Positions 34,028-43,876 are shown, counted from the stretch's first letter. The stretch is DNA of 64,000 nt from KACC-23026 sp963829575 (GCA_963829575.1 CAWHJF010000012.1:620001-684000); one strand, 5' to 3'. The notes: generated from the sequence alone by a model not told the origin. Made by a program: numbers and translations.

Positions 34028-34347
34028 GTGGCAATTCGCGGATTAAAAAATAAGGGTGAATCGGCTCGATTCCTGGTGAGATTCAGGTGAATATCAGGTT
34101 ATGTGACCGGTCTATTCCCCAGGAAATGACCAAATGTCTTTCCATTCGACACCATTCTTTTTTAAAAACGAGAAGGGTGAGTTTAATTGTCGGTTTTAGC
34201 AACGGGCGGGAGGGGATAGACTGTCAAATCCACCCATGGACCTTTCATCATTGCCTTGAAAAATCCCTCTCTGAACGTCTTGAAGACGCAGGAGCGATCC
34301 CGTATTATGGAGGGGAAATTAACGACCCACAACTAGAACATACTCAA
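34028..34347. other. Spacer without supported gene
   Basis: A 106-codon plus-strand frame crosses this region but has no ribosome site, no family and runs through the terminator of the MFS gene. I do not call it. Confidence 0.5.
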
Positions 34348-34383
34348 ACAAAGAAGCCTGATGATGAAATCAGGCTTCTTTGT
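34348..34383 (-). terminator. Terminator overlapping the MFS gene end
   Basis: ACAAAGAAGCCTGAT and ATCAGGCTTCTTTGT form a 15-bp stem. The MFS stop codon TGA lies inside the stem. Confidence 0.85.
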
Positions 34384-35650
34384 GAGAAAAAATGGTTCTT
34401 TTTATAAGATTTCCTGAACGCTCAGATTTCCCTTGTATCTCAGGATTCGAATGATTGCGTATGACAATCGACAAGGCTATTCCACTCAAAATGAGTAAAC
34501 CGCTGGTGACAAAAAAGACACTAGAGATTGAGAAGATCCCAGCAAGAACCCCTCCAAGCGCAGGGCCAATGATATTCCCGAGAAAACGCAGGCTCGTATT
34601 ATACCCCATGACTTCGCCTTGCATCGCAAGTGGAGTCACTTGACGAATAAAAGCGACCAGTACCGGCAACACGCCTCCAATTGTAATTCCTAAGAAGAAC
34701 CGTATGATGACAAGCTGCCAAATCGACGTCACAAAGGCACCAGGTAAATAGACGATTCCGGATACAATGACAAGGGCCACAAGTATCTTATGGTAACCGA
34801 TCCGGTCTCCGAGCCGTCCCCAATTGCGGGCCATGAGAAGATTTCCAAGCCCAGCGGCCGAAAATGCAAGGCCAGAGAAAAACGCCAGATTAGTCGGTCC
34901 ATGTAATTGGCTTACGTATAAAGCTAAAATAGGCTGGATACTGAAATTCGCAATCTGTACAAAGAGCGACACCCCCATAACGCCAATTAATAATGGGTTC
35001 AATAAAATGTGTTTGATCACCTCTTTTGTGGAGTAACGCTGACGGGCTTCTCCTTTGGTAGAGGACTCTTCTAATCTGAATTCTTTAACTCCAAATAGAA
35101 CAAAAAGCGCTGCTAAGAGAAGTGTAATCGACGTAAAGTGAAACGTGAGTCGAAAGCCAACCGAATCGGCAAGTAATCCAGCTAACATAGGGCCAATCAA
35201 CGATCCCGCAACATTACCAGTTTGCAAGGTTCCGAGAACACGACCAGCTAGATGCCTTGGCGTTTGGGTTGAAATCAGCGCTTGTGACATTGAGATAAAG
35301 CCTGTAAATACACCCATAAAGAGGCGCAGCAGGAATAATTGAAGCACAGATGTCACAAACCCCATGAGAAACACACAGATAGAAAGTCCGAGTGCGGCGA
35401 TGACGAGGATTTTTTTTCGACCATGCCGATCGCCAAATCGTCCCCATATGGGCGAGGCAATAAAAGCGGCCACAAACGTAATCGCAAAAACCCAGCCAGA
35501 CCATTGTTGCACATAACGGGTAGAGTGTGTACCAAGTGATTGAATATAGAGCGAGAGGAATGGGATCACCATGGTCATGCTGCCGCCAATGAAAAAGTTA
35601 GCAAACCACATGATGACCAAATTCCGTTTCGCAAGTGATTCTTGTTGCAA
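34370..35650 (-). CDS. MFS drug-efflux-type transporter (DHA1)
   Basis: 426 residues from TTG 35650, behind AGAAGGG (8-nt spacing). Twelve hydrophobic segments in two halves; motif A in the 2-3 loop reads IWGRFGDRHGRKK, with a weaker copy NWGRLGDRIGYHK in the second half, and motif C-like glycines occur in helix 5 (GNVAGSLIGPMLAGLL). This is the pattern of 12-helix proton-driven multidrug exporters of Bacilli. The substrate is unknown. The gene lies behind the alcohol dehydrogenase on the same strand but a palindrome separates them. Confidence 0.82.
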   Translation of the reverse strand: MQQESLAKRNLVIMWFANFFIGGSMTMVIPFLSLYIQSLGTHSTRYVQQWSGWVFAITFVAAFIASPIWGRFGDRHGRKKILVIAALGLSICVFLMGFVTSVLQLFLLRLFMGVFTGFISMSQALISTQTPRHLAGRVLGTLQTGNVAGSLIGPMLAGLLADSVGFRLTFHFTSITLLLAALFVLFGVKEFRLEESSTKGEARQRYSTKEVIKHILLNPLLIGVMGVSLFVQIANFSIQPILALYVSQLHGPTNLAFFSGLAFSAAGLGNLLMARNWGRLGDRIGYHKILVALVIVSGIVYLPGAFVTSIWQLVIIRFFLGITIGGVLPVLVAFIRQVTPLAMQGEVMGYNTSLRFLGNIIGPALGGVLAGIFSISSVFFVTSGLLILSGIALSIVIRNHSNPEIQGKSERSGNLIKRTIFSHKEA

Positions 35651-35847
35651 AACAAAATCCCTTCTTTCATTAGTTAAAAGCCATTAAAAAGGGACGGAGC
35701 TGCTGCGATGGATATAGGAATGGTTCCGTCCGATGATCAAAAAATCCCCTTAATATAAAGGGGACACGAACCAAGTATTTCGAAAACCAAAATATATTTT
35801 ACGCCTTTTTGTGGAAGAAGGGAAGGTTTTTGCTTGAAAAAAGGTTT

Positions 35848-35888
35848 AAGGGGGACAGACCCGGGACTGTCCCGGGTCTGTCCCCCTT
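35848..35888 (-). terminator. Long palindrome at the alcohol dehydrogenase 3' end
   Basis: A 19-bp inverted repeat (35848-35866 with 35870-35888) containing GGGGGACAGACCCGGGA and overlapping the stop codon of the upstream gene; TTTTTT follows on the minus strand after 7 nt. Related in sequence to the palindrome at 1768-1791. Confidence 0.7.
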
Positions 35889-37059
35889 AGAAGACCTCAC
35901 CATCAAAAGCCGCTTGATAAATAGTGCGAATATCGTGCTCGTCAAGTGGCAGGGGACTGCGGGCAAGTAGACGTTTTTGCTGAACGCCGTCTTGAGTAAG
36001 CGTCTCCAATGCACTCTCAGGAATATCGAACCCGCCAAGTGTCGAGGGGAGCCCGACATCATCCACGAGGGTGTGTAGCATACGAACACATTCGCGAGAC
36101 GCATCTTCTTCCGAAAGAAAACTGGAGTTTCCACCTAAAGCATTCAATAAGTCGGCCATTCTTTTTGTACAGCTTTTTCGGATATAACCCATCACATAAG
36201 GGAGAAGAACGGCGTTGGATTCGCCATGCGGAATATGAAATTGACCTCCAAGCGGATAGGCGAGCGCGTGAACGCCGGCCACTCCGGCATTAAAAAAGGC
36301 AAGACCTGCCATGTAACTGCCGAGGCTCATATTGAGTCGGGCTTCTCGGTCTGAGCCGTGATTGACGGCATTTCGAATCGAATGGCTTATTAATCGAACG
36401 GCTTGAAGGGCCAATCCGTCTGTTGTGGGACTCGCATTCACAGAGACATAGGCTTCCACAGCGTGGGTCAACGCATCGACCCCGGTTGCTGCTGTGACGC
36501 GAGGCGGCAAGGAAACCGTGAGTTCGGGATCGATAATCGCCACATCCGCCAACAAATGATCATGGGTCACGACGTCTTTGGTCGTTTCTAGAGATAGAAC
36601 GGCGATATTGGTCACCTCTGAACCTGTTCCCGATGTAGTCGGGATCAAAATCTTCGGTAACCCTTTATTCGAAATCGAACGAGTGCCTGTTAGATTAAGA
36701 TAATCGGCAACAAGTCCTTCGTGTGTGGCGAGTACGGCGGCCAGTTTGGCAAGGTCAAGCGCACTTCCGCCACCAAAGCCAAGAACTAAGTCAAAGGCGC
36801 TCTCCCGTGCAAACTGGACCAACTTTTCACCTGTTTCAAGCGGTGGTTCAGGCACAATATCTGAATAGATAGTGTAAGAGATCCCATGGTCTTGAAGTGG
36901 GGTCGTGACATGATCAAGGAGTCCAATTTTTTGCAGCATAGGATCGGTCACAATCAATAGATTTTGCGCGTGTGTGTGTTGAATTTCTGGGATTAACTGC
37001 TCTAGCGCTCCCCATCCCGTGTAACTAAGGGGGGCGAAGACAAGTTTGGAAATGCTCAT
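35887..37059 (-). CDS. Iron-containing alcohol dehydrogenase
   Basis: 390 residues. Family III (iron-type) dehydrogenase: nucleotide-binding GFGGGSALDLAK (about 94-105), PTTSGTGSEVT (about 140-150), GVDALTHAVEAYVS and the metal-ligand His residues in GVHALAYPLGGQFHIPHGESN. It oxidises or reduces an alcohol/aldehyde pair with NAD(P); the substrate (1,3-propanediol, butanol, lactaldehyde type) cannot be read. It starts 175 bp after the acyl-CoA ligase gene on the same strand, with word repeats between. Confidence 0.88.
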   Translation of the reverse strand: MSISKLVFAPLSYTGWGALEQLIPEIQHTHAQNLLIVTDPMLQKIGLLDHVTTPLQDHGISYTIYSDIVPEPPLETGEKLVQFARESAFDLVLGFGGGSALDLAKLAAVLATHEGLVADYLNLTGTRSISNKGLPKILIPTTSGTGSEVTNIAVLSLETTKDVVTHDHLLADVAIIDPELTVSLPPRVTAATGVDALTHAVEAYVSVNASPTTDGLALQAVRLISHSIRNAVNHGSDREARLNMSLGSYMAGLAFFNAGVAGVHALAYPLGGQFHIPHGESNAVLLPYVMGYIRKSCTKRMADLLNALGGNSSFLSEEDASRECVRMLHTLVDDVGLPSTLGGFDIPESALETLTQDGVQQKRLLARSPLPLDEHDIRTIYQAAFDGEVF

Positions 37060-37147
37060 GATTGAGTGCTCCTTTTTATCAAGATAGATTGGAAAAATGA
37101 GGTGGGAGAGTGGCGGCGGTTGTGCACTACAGACAAATGCCTATTCG

Positions 37148-37203
37148 CCGATTTAAAGCCGATGTGCGCCTGTTTCTCACAAAATCCTGCCTGTTTCCTC
37201 ACC
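37148..37203. repeat. Short word repeats between dehydrogenase and ligase genes
   Basis: CCGAT at 37148 and 37159 (11 bp apart) and CCTGTTTCTCAC / CCTGTTTCCTCAC at 37169 and 37190 (21 bp apart). Steps of one and two helical turns. The CCGAT word is shared with the 56.75- and 58.2-kb elements. Confidence 0.45.
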
Positions 37204-37233
37204 CACATTCATCCCACCACAACTGATCAACTC

Positions 37234-38799
37234 TTATACCAGTGGTTGGCCGCCGAGTTCTTCACGAATTTTGAACTTTTGCAGCTTGCCGCTGGCGTTA
37301 CGCGGGAGTTCTTCAACAAAAATATAATGACGAGGCCGCTTGTAATTCGCTAATTTGGAACTGGATTTGCAAAACGCATCTAACTCTTGCTCGGTGAGGG
37401 TGTGCGTTTTCCTTTTTATATAAGCGACAACGGTTTCACCCCATTTGTCATCGGGGCGACCAATCACCGCAACATCTAAAACACCGTCATGCTCAAACAA
37501 CACATCCTCCACTTGGCGCGGATATATGTTTTCACCACCGGAAATAATCATGTCATCGACGCGGTCGGCCACATATAAGAAGTGTTCGTCATCAAAATAC
37601 CCAAGGTCGCCGGAGTGGTACCATCCCTTATAGAGTGCTTTTTCTGTGGCTTCCGGGCGATTATAATAGCCGGACATCATGCTGTTGCCTTTTACAAGGA
37701 TTTCGCCAATTTCTCCAGGAGGGAGGAGATCATCGGGATCGGAAGGACCGTCTTCGCGACGTTTTACCACGCGGACTTCATGGTTAAAACAAGCCTTTCC
37801 AGCGGATCCGGCTTTACTAAGTTGGTCCTCATCCATTTGAAACGTAATCGCAGGGCCCATTTCGGTCATCCCATAAGCTTGGACCAGTTTGATGCCAAAC
37901 GCCTCTTTGCACCGTCGCACCAGTGCCGGGGCCATCGGTGCTCCGCCGTAAAGGCTACTCTTCAGAGACTTGAGATTATAGGTGTGAAGCGGTTCTTGGA
38001 GCAGCATATTCCACATGGCCGGGGCCGCAAACATGGTGGTAATGCCTTCATCTTCTACGGTTTGGAGCACCTGTTTGGCATCAAAATGATGAAGGAGGAT
38101 GCTCGCTGCCCCAGCTTGTACGCGTGGAAGAAACGCACAGTGGAGTTCGGCACAATGAAACATGGGCGCAGCCACTAAACCACGGTCTTGATTCGTGAGG
38201 TGCATGGTTGCAATCAGAGCCAAACTCTGTTCAACCATATCGCGATGTCGATGCTGAACGCCCTTTGGACGGCCCGTTGTCCCACTCGTGTACATAATGG
38301 CATAAAGGTCATTTTCATCGACCTGACAATTGGGGCGCTGTTCAGGTGCGCGCGCAATCTCTGCATGAAAAGAGGTGCCAAAATTGGAATCAGGCGTTTC
38401 GTCAATAATCCAGTAAGCGGTTACAAATCGGTTGTTGGTTTGAACGGCTTCGATGCTTTCGGCTAACACTTTTTCATAAATAACGATTTTGGGTGTGGCA
38501 TCTTGTAAAATAAAAGAGAGTTCCTCGGCTTTGAGGCGGAAATTAATCGGGTTAAACACAGCGCCGATTTTGGCGCAGGCAAAAAGAGTCGTGATCATTT
38601 CACTTGTATTAAAAAGGTAGGTCGAAACCCGGTCGCCTTTTTCAACCCCGGCATTCAAAAAGGCATTGGCGAGCTTGTTGATTTCAAGATTCCAGTCGCG
38701 ATACGTCCAACGTTTTCCAAGCCGCACATCGACCAGCGCTTCCGCGTCTCGATAGTTCGCAACCGTCTGTTCAAATAAATCCGCTAAAGTGGTGCCCAA
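37234..38799 (-). CDS. Fatty-acyl-CoA ligase (AMP-binding family)
   Basis: 521 residues from TTG 38799, behind GGGAGGG (6-nt spacing). ANL-superfamily motifs in order: P-loop YTSGTTGRPKGVQHRH (about 170-185), AYGMTEMGP, GWYHSGDLGYFD, the hinge VADRVDDMIISGGENIYP and the catalytic Lys in RNASGKLQKFKIRE near the C-terminus. It joins a carboxylic acid to CoA through an acyl-adenylate. Chain-length preference is unknown. No beta-oxidation genes adjoin it. Confidence 0.88.
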   Translation of the reverse strand: MGTTLADLFEQTVANYRDAEALVDVRLGKRWTYRDWNLEINKLANAFLNAGVEKGDRVSTYLFNTSEMITTLFACAKIGAVFNPINFRLKAEELSFILQDATPKIVIYEKVLAESIEAVQTNNRFVTAYWIIDETPDSNFGTSFHAEIARAPEQRPNCQVDENDLYAIMYTSGTTGRPKGVQHRHRDMVEQSLALIATMHLTNQDRGLVAAPMFHCAELHCAFLPRVQAGAASILLHHFDAKQVLQTVEDEGITTMFAAPAMWNMLLQEPLHTYNLKSLKSSLYGGAPMAPALVRRCKEAFGIKLVQAYGMTEMGPAITFQMDEDQLSKAGSAGKACFNHEVRVVKRREDGPSDPDDLLPPGEIGEILVKGNSMMSGYYNRPEATEKALYKGWYHSGDLGYFDDEHFLYVADRVDDMIISGGENIYPRQVEDVLFEHDGVLDVAVIGRPDDKWGETVVAYIKRKTHTLTEQELDAFCKSSSKLANYKRPRHYIFVEELPRNASGKLQKFKIREELGGQPLV

Positions 38800-38962
38800 A
38801 TTGATCCCTCCCAGTCTATTTTAAAAAGTCTGTCTTATTAGTAAGATATTTCTTGAAAAAGAGACAAATGTCCTCTTTTTTAATAGAATTGTTAGGTGAC
38901 CTGTTTTTATAAGGCGATTCATGGGTAGAAACCATTAGCACGTTTTCTTTGCGCGGGATCTA

Positions 38963-39787
38963 ATGGTGGTTTTAAGTAAAGGGGTCATACCTATTTTCAA
39001 AAGTGTGGAATCAACGAATTCAATAGAAAGTTGGGATAGGGTGAGAGACCAAATTAAATTGCTCGCACTGGATATGGATGGGACGACTTTGACTTCAGAT
39101 AAAACGATATCAGATCAAACGGCGAAGTGGATTAAGCGGGCGACTGATGCCGGCGTGACGGTTAGTTTTGCAACTGGAAGAGGTGGCAGTGAAGTTGAGG
39201 ATTTTGCAAAAGACTTGGGCCTTCAGACACCTCAAATCATGCTGAATGGTGGTCTTATAAAAGGGGCTGACGGGACGATTTTAGAAACCCATTTTTTGGG
39301 GCAAGACTTGATCCAGCCGTTATATGAGTTGGCCTGTAAATACGACACCTGGTTTTGGGGCTATACCGCGAGAGGACGAATCTTGAAAAAGGACTGGGAC
39401 GAGAGTTGGTTGAATGTATCATGGTATAAATTTGGCTTTAGTTTGGATGATGAGAATGTGCTGGCTAAGATTCGTGAGCAACTGGACGCGTTGGGTGACA
39501 TTGAGGTCACAAGCTCTGATTGGAATAATATTGAGGTGAATCCAAAAGGCGTCACAAAAGCAGCGGGTGTGCGAACGATTTGTCAGAAACTGGGCCTTTC
39601 GATGAAAAACGTCATGGCGATTGGCGATAGCCTGAATGATTACCCGCTTTTTGAAGAACCCGATGTGTTTGCGGTGGCAATGGGCAATGCAGATCCGCGG
39701 CTGAAAGAAATTGCCGCTGAAGAAACCTGCGCCAATGACGAAGACGGGGTGGCGTACGCGATCCAGCGGTTTCTATTTGAGGAATGA
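38963..39787 (+). CDS. HAD-superfamily phosphatase, Cof type
   Basis: 274 residues from ATG 38963. Family members usually start just before the motif LLALDMDGTTLTS (33-45 here), so GTG 39041 (248 residues) may be the true start; neither start has a strong ribosome site. Motif I DMDGT, motif II near SFATGRG, a Cof cap domain in the middle and motif III/IV MAIGDSLNDYPLF. Cytoplasmic phosphatase of sugar phosphates or similar metabolites. Array 4 begins about 35 bp after the stop. Confidence 0.83.
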   Translation: MVVLSKGVIPIFKSVESTNSIESWDRVRDQIKLLALDMDGTTLTSDKTISDQTAKWIKRATDAGVTVSFATGRGGSEVEDFAKDLGLQTPQIMLNGGLIKGADGTILETHFLGQDLIQPLYELACKYDTWFWGYTARGRILKKDWDESWLNVSWYKFGFSLDDENVLAKIREQLDALGDIEVTSSDWNNIEVNPKGVTKAAGVRTICQKLGLSMKNVMAIGDSLNDYPLFEEPDVFAVAMGNADPRLKEIAAEETCANDEDGVAYAIQRFLFEE

Positions 39788-39822
39788 CTGGTGGGTGCGG
39801 GTTAAGGCTGTGTTGAAGGGAT

Positions 39823-40592
39823 GAAGCCCACTTTGAACGGGAACTCTCGGCGGAACCGGCTTCATAGGTGGGAGGAAGCTCGCTTTGAGCAGAAACTCTC
39901 ATCGGAAGGGGCTTCATAGGCGGGATGAAGCCCTCTTTGAGTGAAAAACCCCATCGGAAAGGGCTTCATAACGAAGATGAAGCCCACTTTGCGTGAAAAA
40001 TCCCATCAGAAAGGGCTTCATAACCAAGATGAAGCCCACTTTGCGTGAAAAATCTCATCAGAAAGGGCTTCATAGGCGGGATGAAGCCCTCTTTGAGCGG
40101 AAAATCTCGGCGGAAGGGGCTTCATAACCGGGATGAAGCCCTCTTTGCGCGGAAAATCTCATCAGAAAGGGCTTCATAACCAAGATGAAGCCCTCTTTGC
40201 GCGAAAAATCCCATCAGAAAGGGCTTCATAACCAAAATGAAGCCCACTTTGCGTGAAAAATCCCATCAGAAAGGGCTTCATAACCAGGATGAAGCCCACT
40301 TTGAGTGAAAAACCCCATCAGAAAGGGCTTCATAACGAAGATGAAGCCCTCTTTGCGTGAAAAATCCCATCGGAAAGGGCTTCATAATCAAGATGAAGCC
40401 CACTTTGCGTGAAAAATCCCATCAGAAGGGGCTTCATAACCAAAATGAAGCCCGCTTTGAACGAAAAATCCCATCAGAAAGGGCTTCATAACCAAAATGA
40501 AGCCCACTTTGCGTGAAAAATCCCATCAGAAAGGGCTTCATAACCAAGATGAAGCCCACTTTGCGCAAAAAATCCCATCGGAAAGGGCTTCA
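39823..40592. repeat. Array 4: 14 tandem steps of exactly 52 bp
   Basis: GGGCTTCA occurs at 39909, 39961, 40013, 40065 and onward to 40585, with a degenerate first copy at 39857; the step is 52 bp throughout. Each unit pairs GAAGCCC with GGGCTTC across about 28 nt (CACTTTGCGTGAAAAATCCC type). The first three units are more divergent than the rest, as if the array grew from its distal side. It lies between convergent genes. Confidence 0.95.
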
Positions 40593-40616
40593 TTCACGCC
40601 GTTGCGCGACGCGCTT

Positions 40617-40644
40617 AGGCCCTCCAATTTTGGAGGGCCTTTTA
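40617..40644 (+). terminator. Terminator closing array 4
   Basis: AGGCCCTCCA pairs with TGGAGGGCCT around AATTT, followed by TTT on the plus strand. It would end transcripts that cross the array from the HAD gene. Confidence 0.7.
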
Positions 40645-40662
40645 AAATAAAAATAATCCATT

Positions 40663-41868
40663 TTACGCGTGCTTTTGGCCAAGCGAATGTGCGGATTCGG
40701 TAAAATCCACAAGCAAGCGATAATTTTTCGAAATGGTGCCGGCAGATACGCCGTATTTTTTGCTAATCGAAGCCTGTGTGGCTTGTCCATTGGCATCAAT
40801 TGAATGCGTGAAGTAGTCAAGTGCCGCCGCAAAGGCTTCAGGCTTTTTGATCGTCGGTTCGACGGAAGCGACATAATCCACCCAGACAGTACGCACCTGT
40901 TCAATGGTCTTCGCATCAAGCGCACTCTGATCCACTTGATCTAAGTAAAGCGACAGAACATGTTTTTGGCTGTCATTTCCTGGAAATTCATCGCTCTCGA
41001 TCGCAGTAACCGTCGTGTCGATTGCGCCCGAATTCGCAGGTTTACTACCATGGACATCCGTTTCGACAGCTTCAAGATCCGGTTGGACCTCGCGAGGCCC
41101 TTGCGCCACAGACGCTTCATTCTCGCCTTCAGCTTCCCCGTCACCTGTCGTCTCCGAGATCAACTCAATAAATAGATAAGGCAAGTTTTGATCGAATTGT
41201 TCACCAATAGGCTTGTTAGGGTCAGACAAATACGTGCCTCGAATGCGCTCCAATTTGGCCGGTGACCAGACATGGCTTTCGACCTCAGCATAACCGAGCA
41301 TAAATTCCTGGGCATCCTCAGTGATTGAAACCCGTAGTCCAACCAATAGACTACTTACATTAGGATTTTTATTCCCTTTTGGAACCGGAACCACCGTTTT
41401 TTCCTTTGTCCAAACATCCTCGAGTGCCATCATTCCAGTACTTGAGATGGACTCAATCGCATAGGTTGAAAAATGGCAGTTTTCCCAGCTTGTAACCATA
41501 TCTCTTGAAGCCTGTCTTTCTGTGTGGTCGAGGTAACTTTCAACGTAAAAATCAAACGGCGTACGATTGTTACGTACCTCTAAATTAAAAATTCCCCAGA
41601 TGGTGACGTATTCTTTCAACACGTCTTGGAGGGAATAGGACAGCGAATGGCGTCCAGAAAGGCTTGTATAAAATCGGTCCAACGCCACTTTAAAGTTGCG
41701 CTGCGTGTAGTCATATAGACTTTGATTCATGCGATCAAACTCTTGTCGGAGTAATCGCACTAGGCCCTGGTCCATGGTTTCCACTTTATTCATACAGCAT
41801 TTTTTGAATTTCTTACCACTGCCGCACGGACATGGGTCATTTCTTCGCGTTACGGATCCTGTTGTCAT
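40663..41868 (-). CDS. SEC-C zinc-motif protein with C-terminal HTH-like segment
   Basis: 401 residues from ATG 41868, preferred because a TAAAAT -10 lies too close to the ATG at 41922. The N-terminus holds a SEC-C motif, DPCPCGSGKKFKKCC (Cys13, 15, 24, 25), which binds zinc and often contacts nucleic acid or SecB/ribosome. The middle (about 35-235) is unrecognised. An acidic linker (about 240-290) precedes a C-terminal domain ending in SKKYGVSAGTISKNYRLL, an HTH-like pattern. Function unknown, perhaps nucleic-acid binding. Confidence 0.7.
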   Translation of the reverse strand: MTTGSVTRRNDPCPCGSGKKFKKCCMNKVETMDQGLVRLLRQEFDRMNQSLYDYTQRNFKVALDRFYTSLSGRHSLSYSLQDVLKEYVTIWGIFNLEVRNNRTPFDFYVESYLDHTERQASRDMVTSWENCHFSTYAIESISSTGMMALEDVWTKEKTVVPVPKGNKNPNVSSLLVGLRVSITEDAQEFMLGYAEVESHVWSPAKLERIRGTYLSDPNKPIGEQFDQNLPYLFIELISETTGDGEAEGENEASVAQGPREVQPDLEAVETDVHGSKPANSGAIDTTVTAIESDEFPGNDSQKHVLSLYLDQVDQSALDAKTIEQVRTVWVDYVASVEPTIKKPEAFAAALDYFTHSIDANGQATQASISKKYGVSAGTISKNYRLLVDFTESAHSLGQKHA

Positions 41869-42158
41869 GTTTGCGTTCACCACCGTGTTAATATCGGTTT
41901 CCGTATGTAAAAAGACCAGCATCCTCTATTTTATCACAAAACCCATTAAAATGGGTGCCGTAAAATTTTGACAGGTGACAGGTCCACCCAGAATTTTGTC
42001 GAAGTAATCGGTTTGGAGTCTTTTCAATTGAAAGAGTCGTCAATAATAGCCGAGAATAAAGGGTATACTTCAAAAAGCTAAGTATAGATAAGACAGCCAA
42101 CGGAATGTTGAGCCCAAATTAAACGTCATTTTTTTTAATGAAATGGAGTGACCAACTT

Positions 42159-42680
42159 ATGGTAGAAGAAAAACGTTCTAGGGAATCGCGTGTGGTCAAA
42201 ACGAGTCGGGTGTTTCCTTCCCACACCAATAATTTAGATACCTTATTTGGCGGTCTTTTAATGAGCTACATTGACGATGTCGCGTCAATTTCTGCGTCGC
42301 GCCATTCAAGATGCGAAACCGTAACGGCATCCACGGATTCGGTAGATTTCCTTAGACCAATCACCCCCGATGACTCTGTCTGCTTGGAATCTGTGGTCTC
42401 ATGGACTGGGCACACTTCCATGGAGATTTTCGTTAAAATTGTAGCTGAAAACCTCAGAACAGGTGAGCGCCGAATCGCTGCCACATCTTTCTTGACTTTT
42501 GTCGCACTGGATGAGAACCGACATCCCGTTCCGGTTCCACAAGTCATCCCGGAATCTGAGGAAGAAAAGAAATTGTTTGAAACGGCGCAAAAACGCTATG
42601 ATGCCCGAAACGAACATCGAAAGCAAAGCCGTGAGCTCGCCGAAACCCTCTCCGCCAAACGCTCCTGGGAACGGACATAA
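42159..42680 (+). CDS. Acyl-CoA thioesterase (hotdog fold)
   Basis: 173 residues from ATG 42159, with GGAGTG upstream; ATG 42138 lacks a site. YciA/BACH-type hotdog thioesterase: HTNNLDTLFGGLLMSYIDDVAS with the conserved Asn and Asp, VDFLRPI and SWTGHTSMEIFVKI. It hydrolyses acyl-CoA to free acid and CoA. The C-terminal 40 residues are charged (EEEKKLFETAQKRYDAR) as in Bacillus homologues such as YkhA. Transcribed alone. Confidence 0.87.
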   Translation: MVEEKRSRESRVVKTSRVFPSHTNNLDTLFGGLLMSYIDDVASISASRHSRCETVTASTDSVDFLRPITPDDSVCLESVVSWTGHTSMEIFVKIVAENLRTGERRIAATSFLTFVALDENRHPVPVPQVIPESEEEKKLFETAQKRYDARNEHRKQSRELAETLSAKRSWERT

Positions 42681-42777
42681 AGGGAATAAGCGCTTCCCTG
42701 AAAGTTGCCGAAGTCCACTCAAAGGTGAGTAGGATTAAAATTTAGCGGAACCGAAGTCGCACGTCTTGTGCCATCGG

Positions 42778-42817
42778 CAGAAAAGCGCCCCCTTGATCGC
42801 TTTGGTCAAGGGGGCGC
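42778..42817 (-). terminator. Terminator of the LacI-family gene
   Basis: GCGCCCCCTTGA and TCAAGGGGGCGC form a 12-bp stem; TTTT follows on the minus strand. Confidence 0.85.
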
Positions 42818-42838
42818 GCTCAATCAAACTACTAAGGT

Positions 42839-43876
42839 TTAGGCTTTCAAATCAGAAGCATAGACGGCACAGGAATTCCGTTTCACGATTTCATATGGCA
42901 CGATGAAGCGGCGTGTTTGTTCTGCGGTTTCGTTGATCAAACCGAACAGAGCGTGGGTGGCTTGAAGGCCGAGTTCAAATATATGAATGTCGATGGAAGT
43001 CAGGGTGGGTGAACAATATCTGCAGATTCGCGAGTTGTTGAAACTGATGACGGATACATCATCAGGGACTTGGACCCCAGATTCGCTCAAATAACTGATC
43101 ACCCCAAGCGCCATGATATCATCAGTTATGATCAATCCAGTTGGCGGGTCAGGTATTGTAAAAAGTTCCTTAATTGCTTCACGTCCACCTTCTTCTTGGA
43201 ACATTTGATGCACAATATAGTCTTCGCGGATGGGGAGTCCCGCTTGTTGAAGGGCCATGGTGTAGCCTTGCTGCCGATCGATCGTGACCACGAGATCAAG
43301 GGATCCTCCAATAAATGCACACTTAGTATGGCCGAGCTCTAACAGATAATGGGTGGCATCGATTGCGGCCTGGACATTGTCATTGTCCACATGCGTAATC
43401 TCGTCCTCCATCTGGTAAGGCTTTCCAACCATAACGTAAGGAAAGGACGTCTTATTTAAAAGGTCGATTAGGTCATCACCAATCCTTGAATAAAGTAAAA
43501 TCAACCCATCAATCCGTCGCCCGTGCACCATGCTCATGACTTCTTCTCGAATTTCCTCGCTTGTCATGCCCGTCGTCATGTAAATTCCGAACCCCTGATC
43601 ATGCGCGGCTTTGCTGATCCCTTGGATCACCTGAGGGAAAAATGGATTCTCAATTAAAGCCCCATCTGAATTAGGCATCACAATCCCAATGGTTTGGGTG
43701 CTCTGGTTCGCTAAGCTGCGAGCCTGGTGGTTCGGATAATACCCAAGTGTCTCCATAGCCTCACGAACCACTTTTTTCGTTTTCTCGCTTATTCTTGGAT
43801 TATTGGCGATCACGCGCGACACGGTCGATGGATTGACATTTGCGACCTTCGCTACATCCTTAATGGTTACTGCCAA
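42839..43876 (-). CDS. LacI-family transcriptional regulator (MalR-like)
   Basis: 345 residues from TTG 43876 behind GAGGAGG (7-nt spacing). An N-terminal LacI helix-turn-helix (VTIKDVAKVANVNPSTVSRVIAN) with hinge helix (HQARSLAN) is followed by a periplasmic-binding-type effector domain to the end. It is divergent from the alpha-glucosidase-type gene at 44499, with a cre/LacI-like box between, so control of alpha-glucan use is the natural inference. No transporter for maltodextrin is in the window. Confidence 0.85.
   Translation of the reverse strand: MAVTIKDVAKVANVNPSTVSRVIANNPRISEKTKKVVREAMETLGYYPNHQARSLANQSTQTIGIVMPNSDGALIENPFFPQVIQGISKAAHDQGFGIYMTTGMTSEEIREEVMSMVHGRRIDGLILLYSRIGDDLIDLLNKTSFPYVMVGKPYQMEDEITHVDNDNVQAAIDATHYLLELGHTKCAFIGGSLDLVVTIDRQQGYTMALQQAGLPIREDYIVHQMFQEEGGREAIKELFTIPDPPTGLIITDDIMALGVISYLSESGVQVPDDVSVISFNNSRICRYCSPTLTSIDIHIFELGLQATHALFGLINETAEQTRRFIVPYEIVKRNSCAVYASDLKA

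Noticed and set aside
34087..34407. 106-codon plus-strand open frame upstream of proBA
   Set aside because: No ribosome binding site, no recognisable domain, overlaps the MFS terminator and gene end.
39823..40592. Array 4 as a CRISPR array
   Set aside because: The whole 52-bp unit is repeated with no unique spacers, and no cas genes are present. The same holds for the other arrays.
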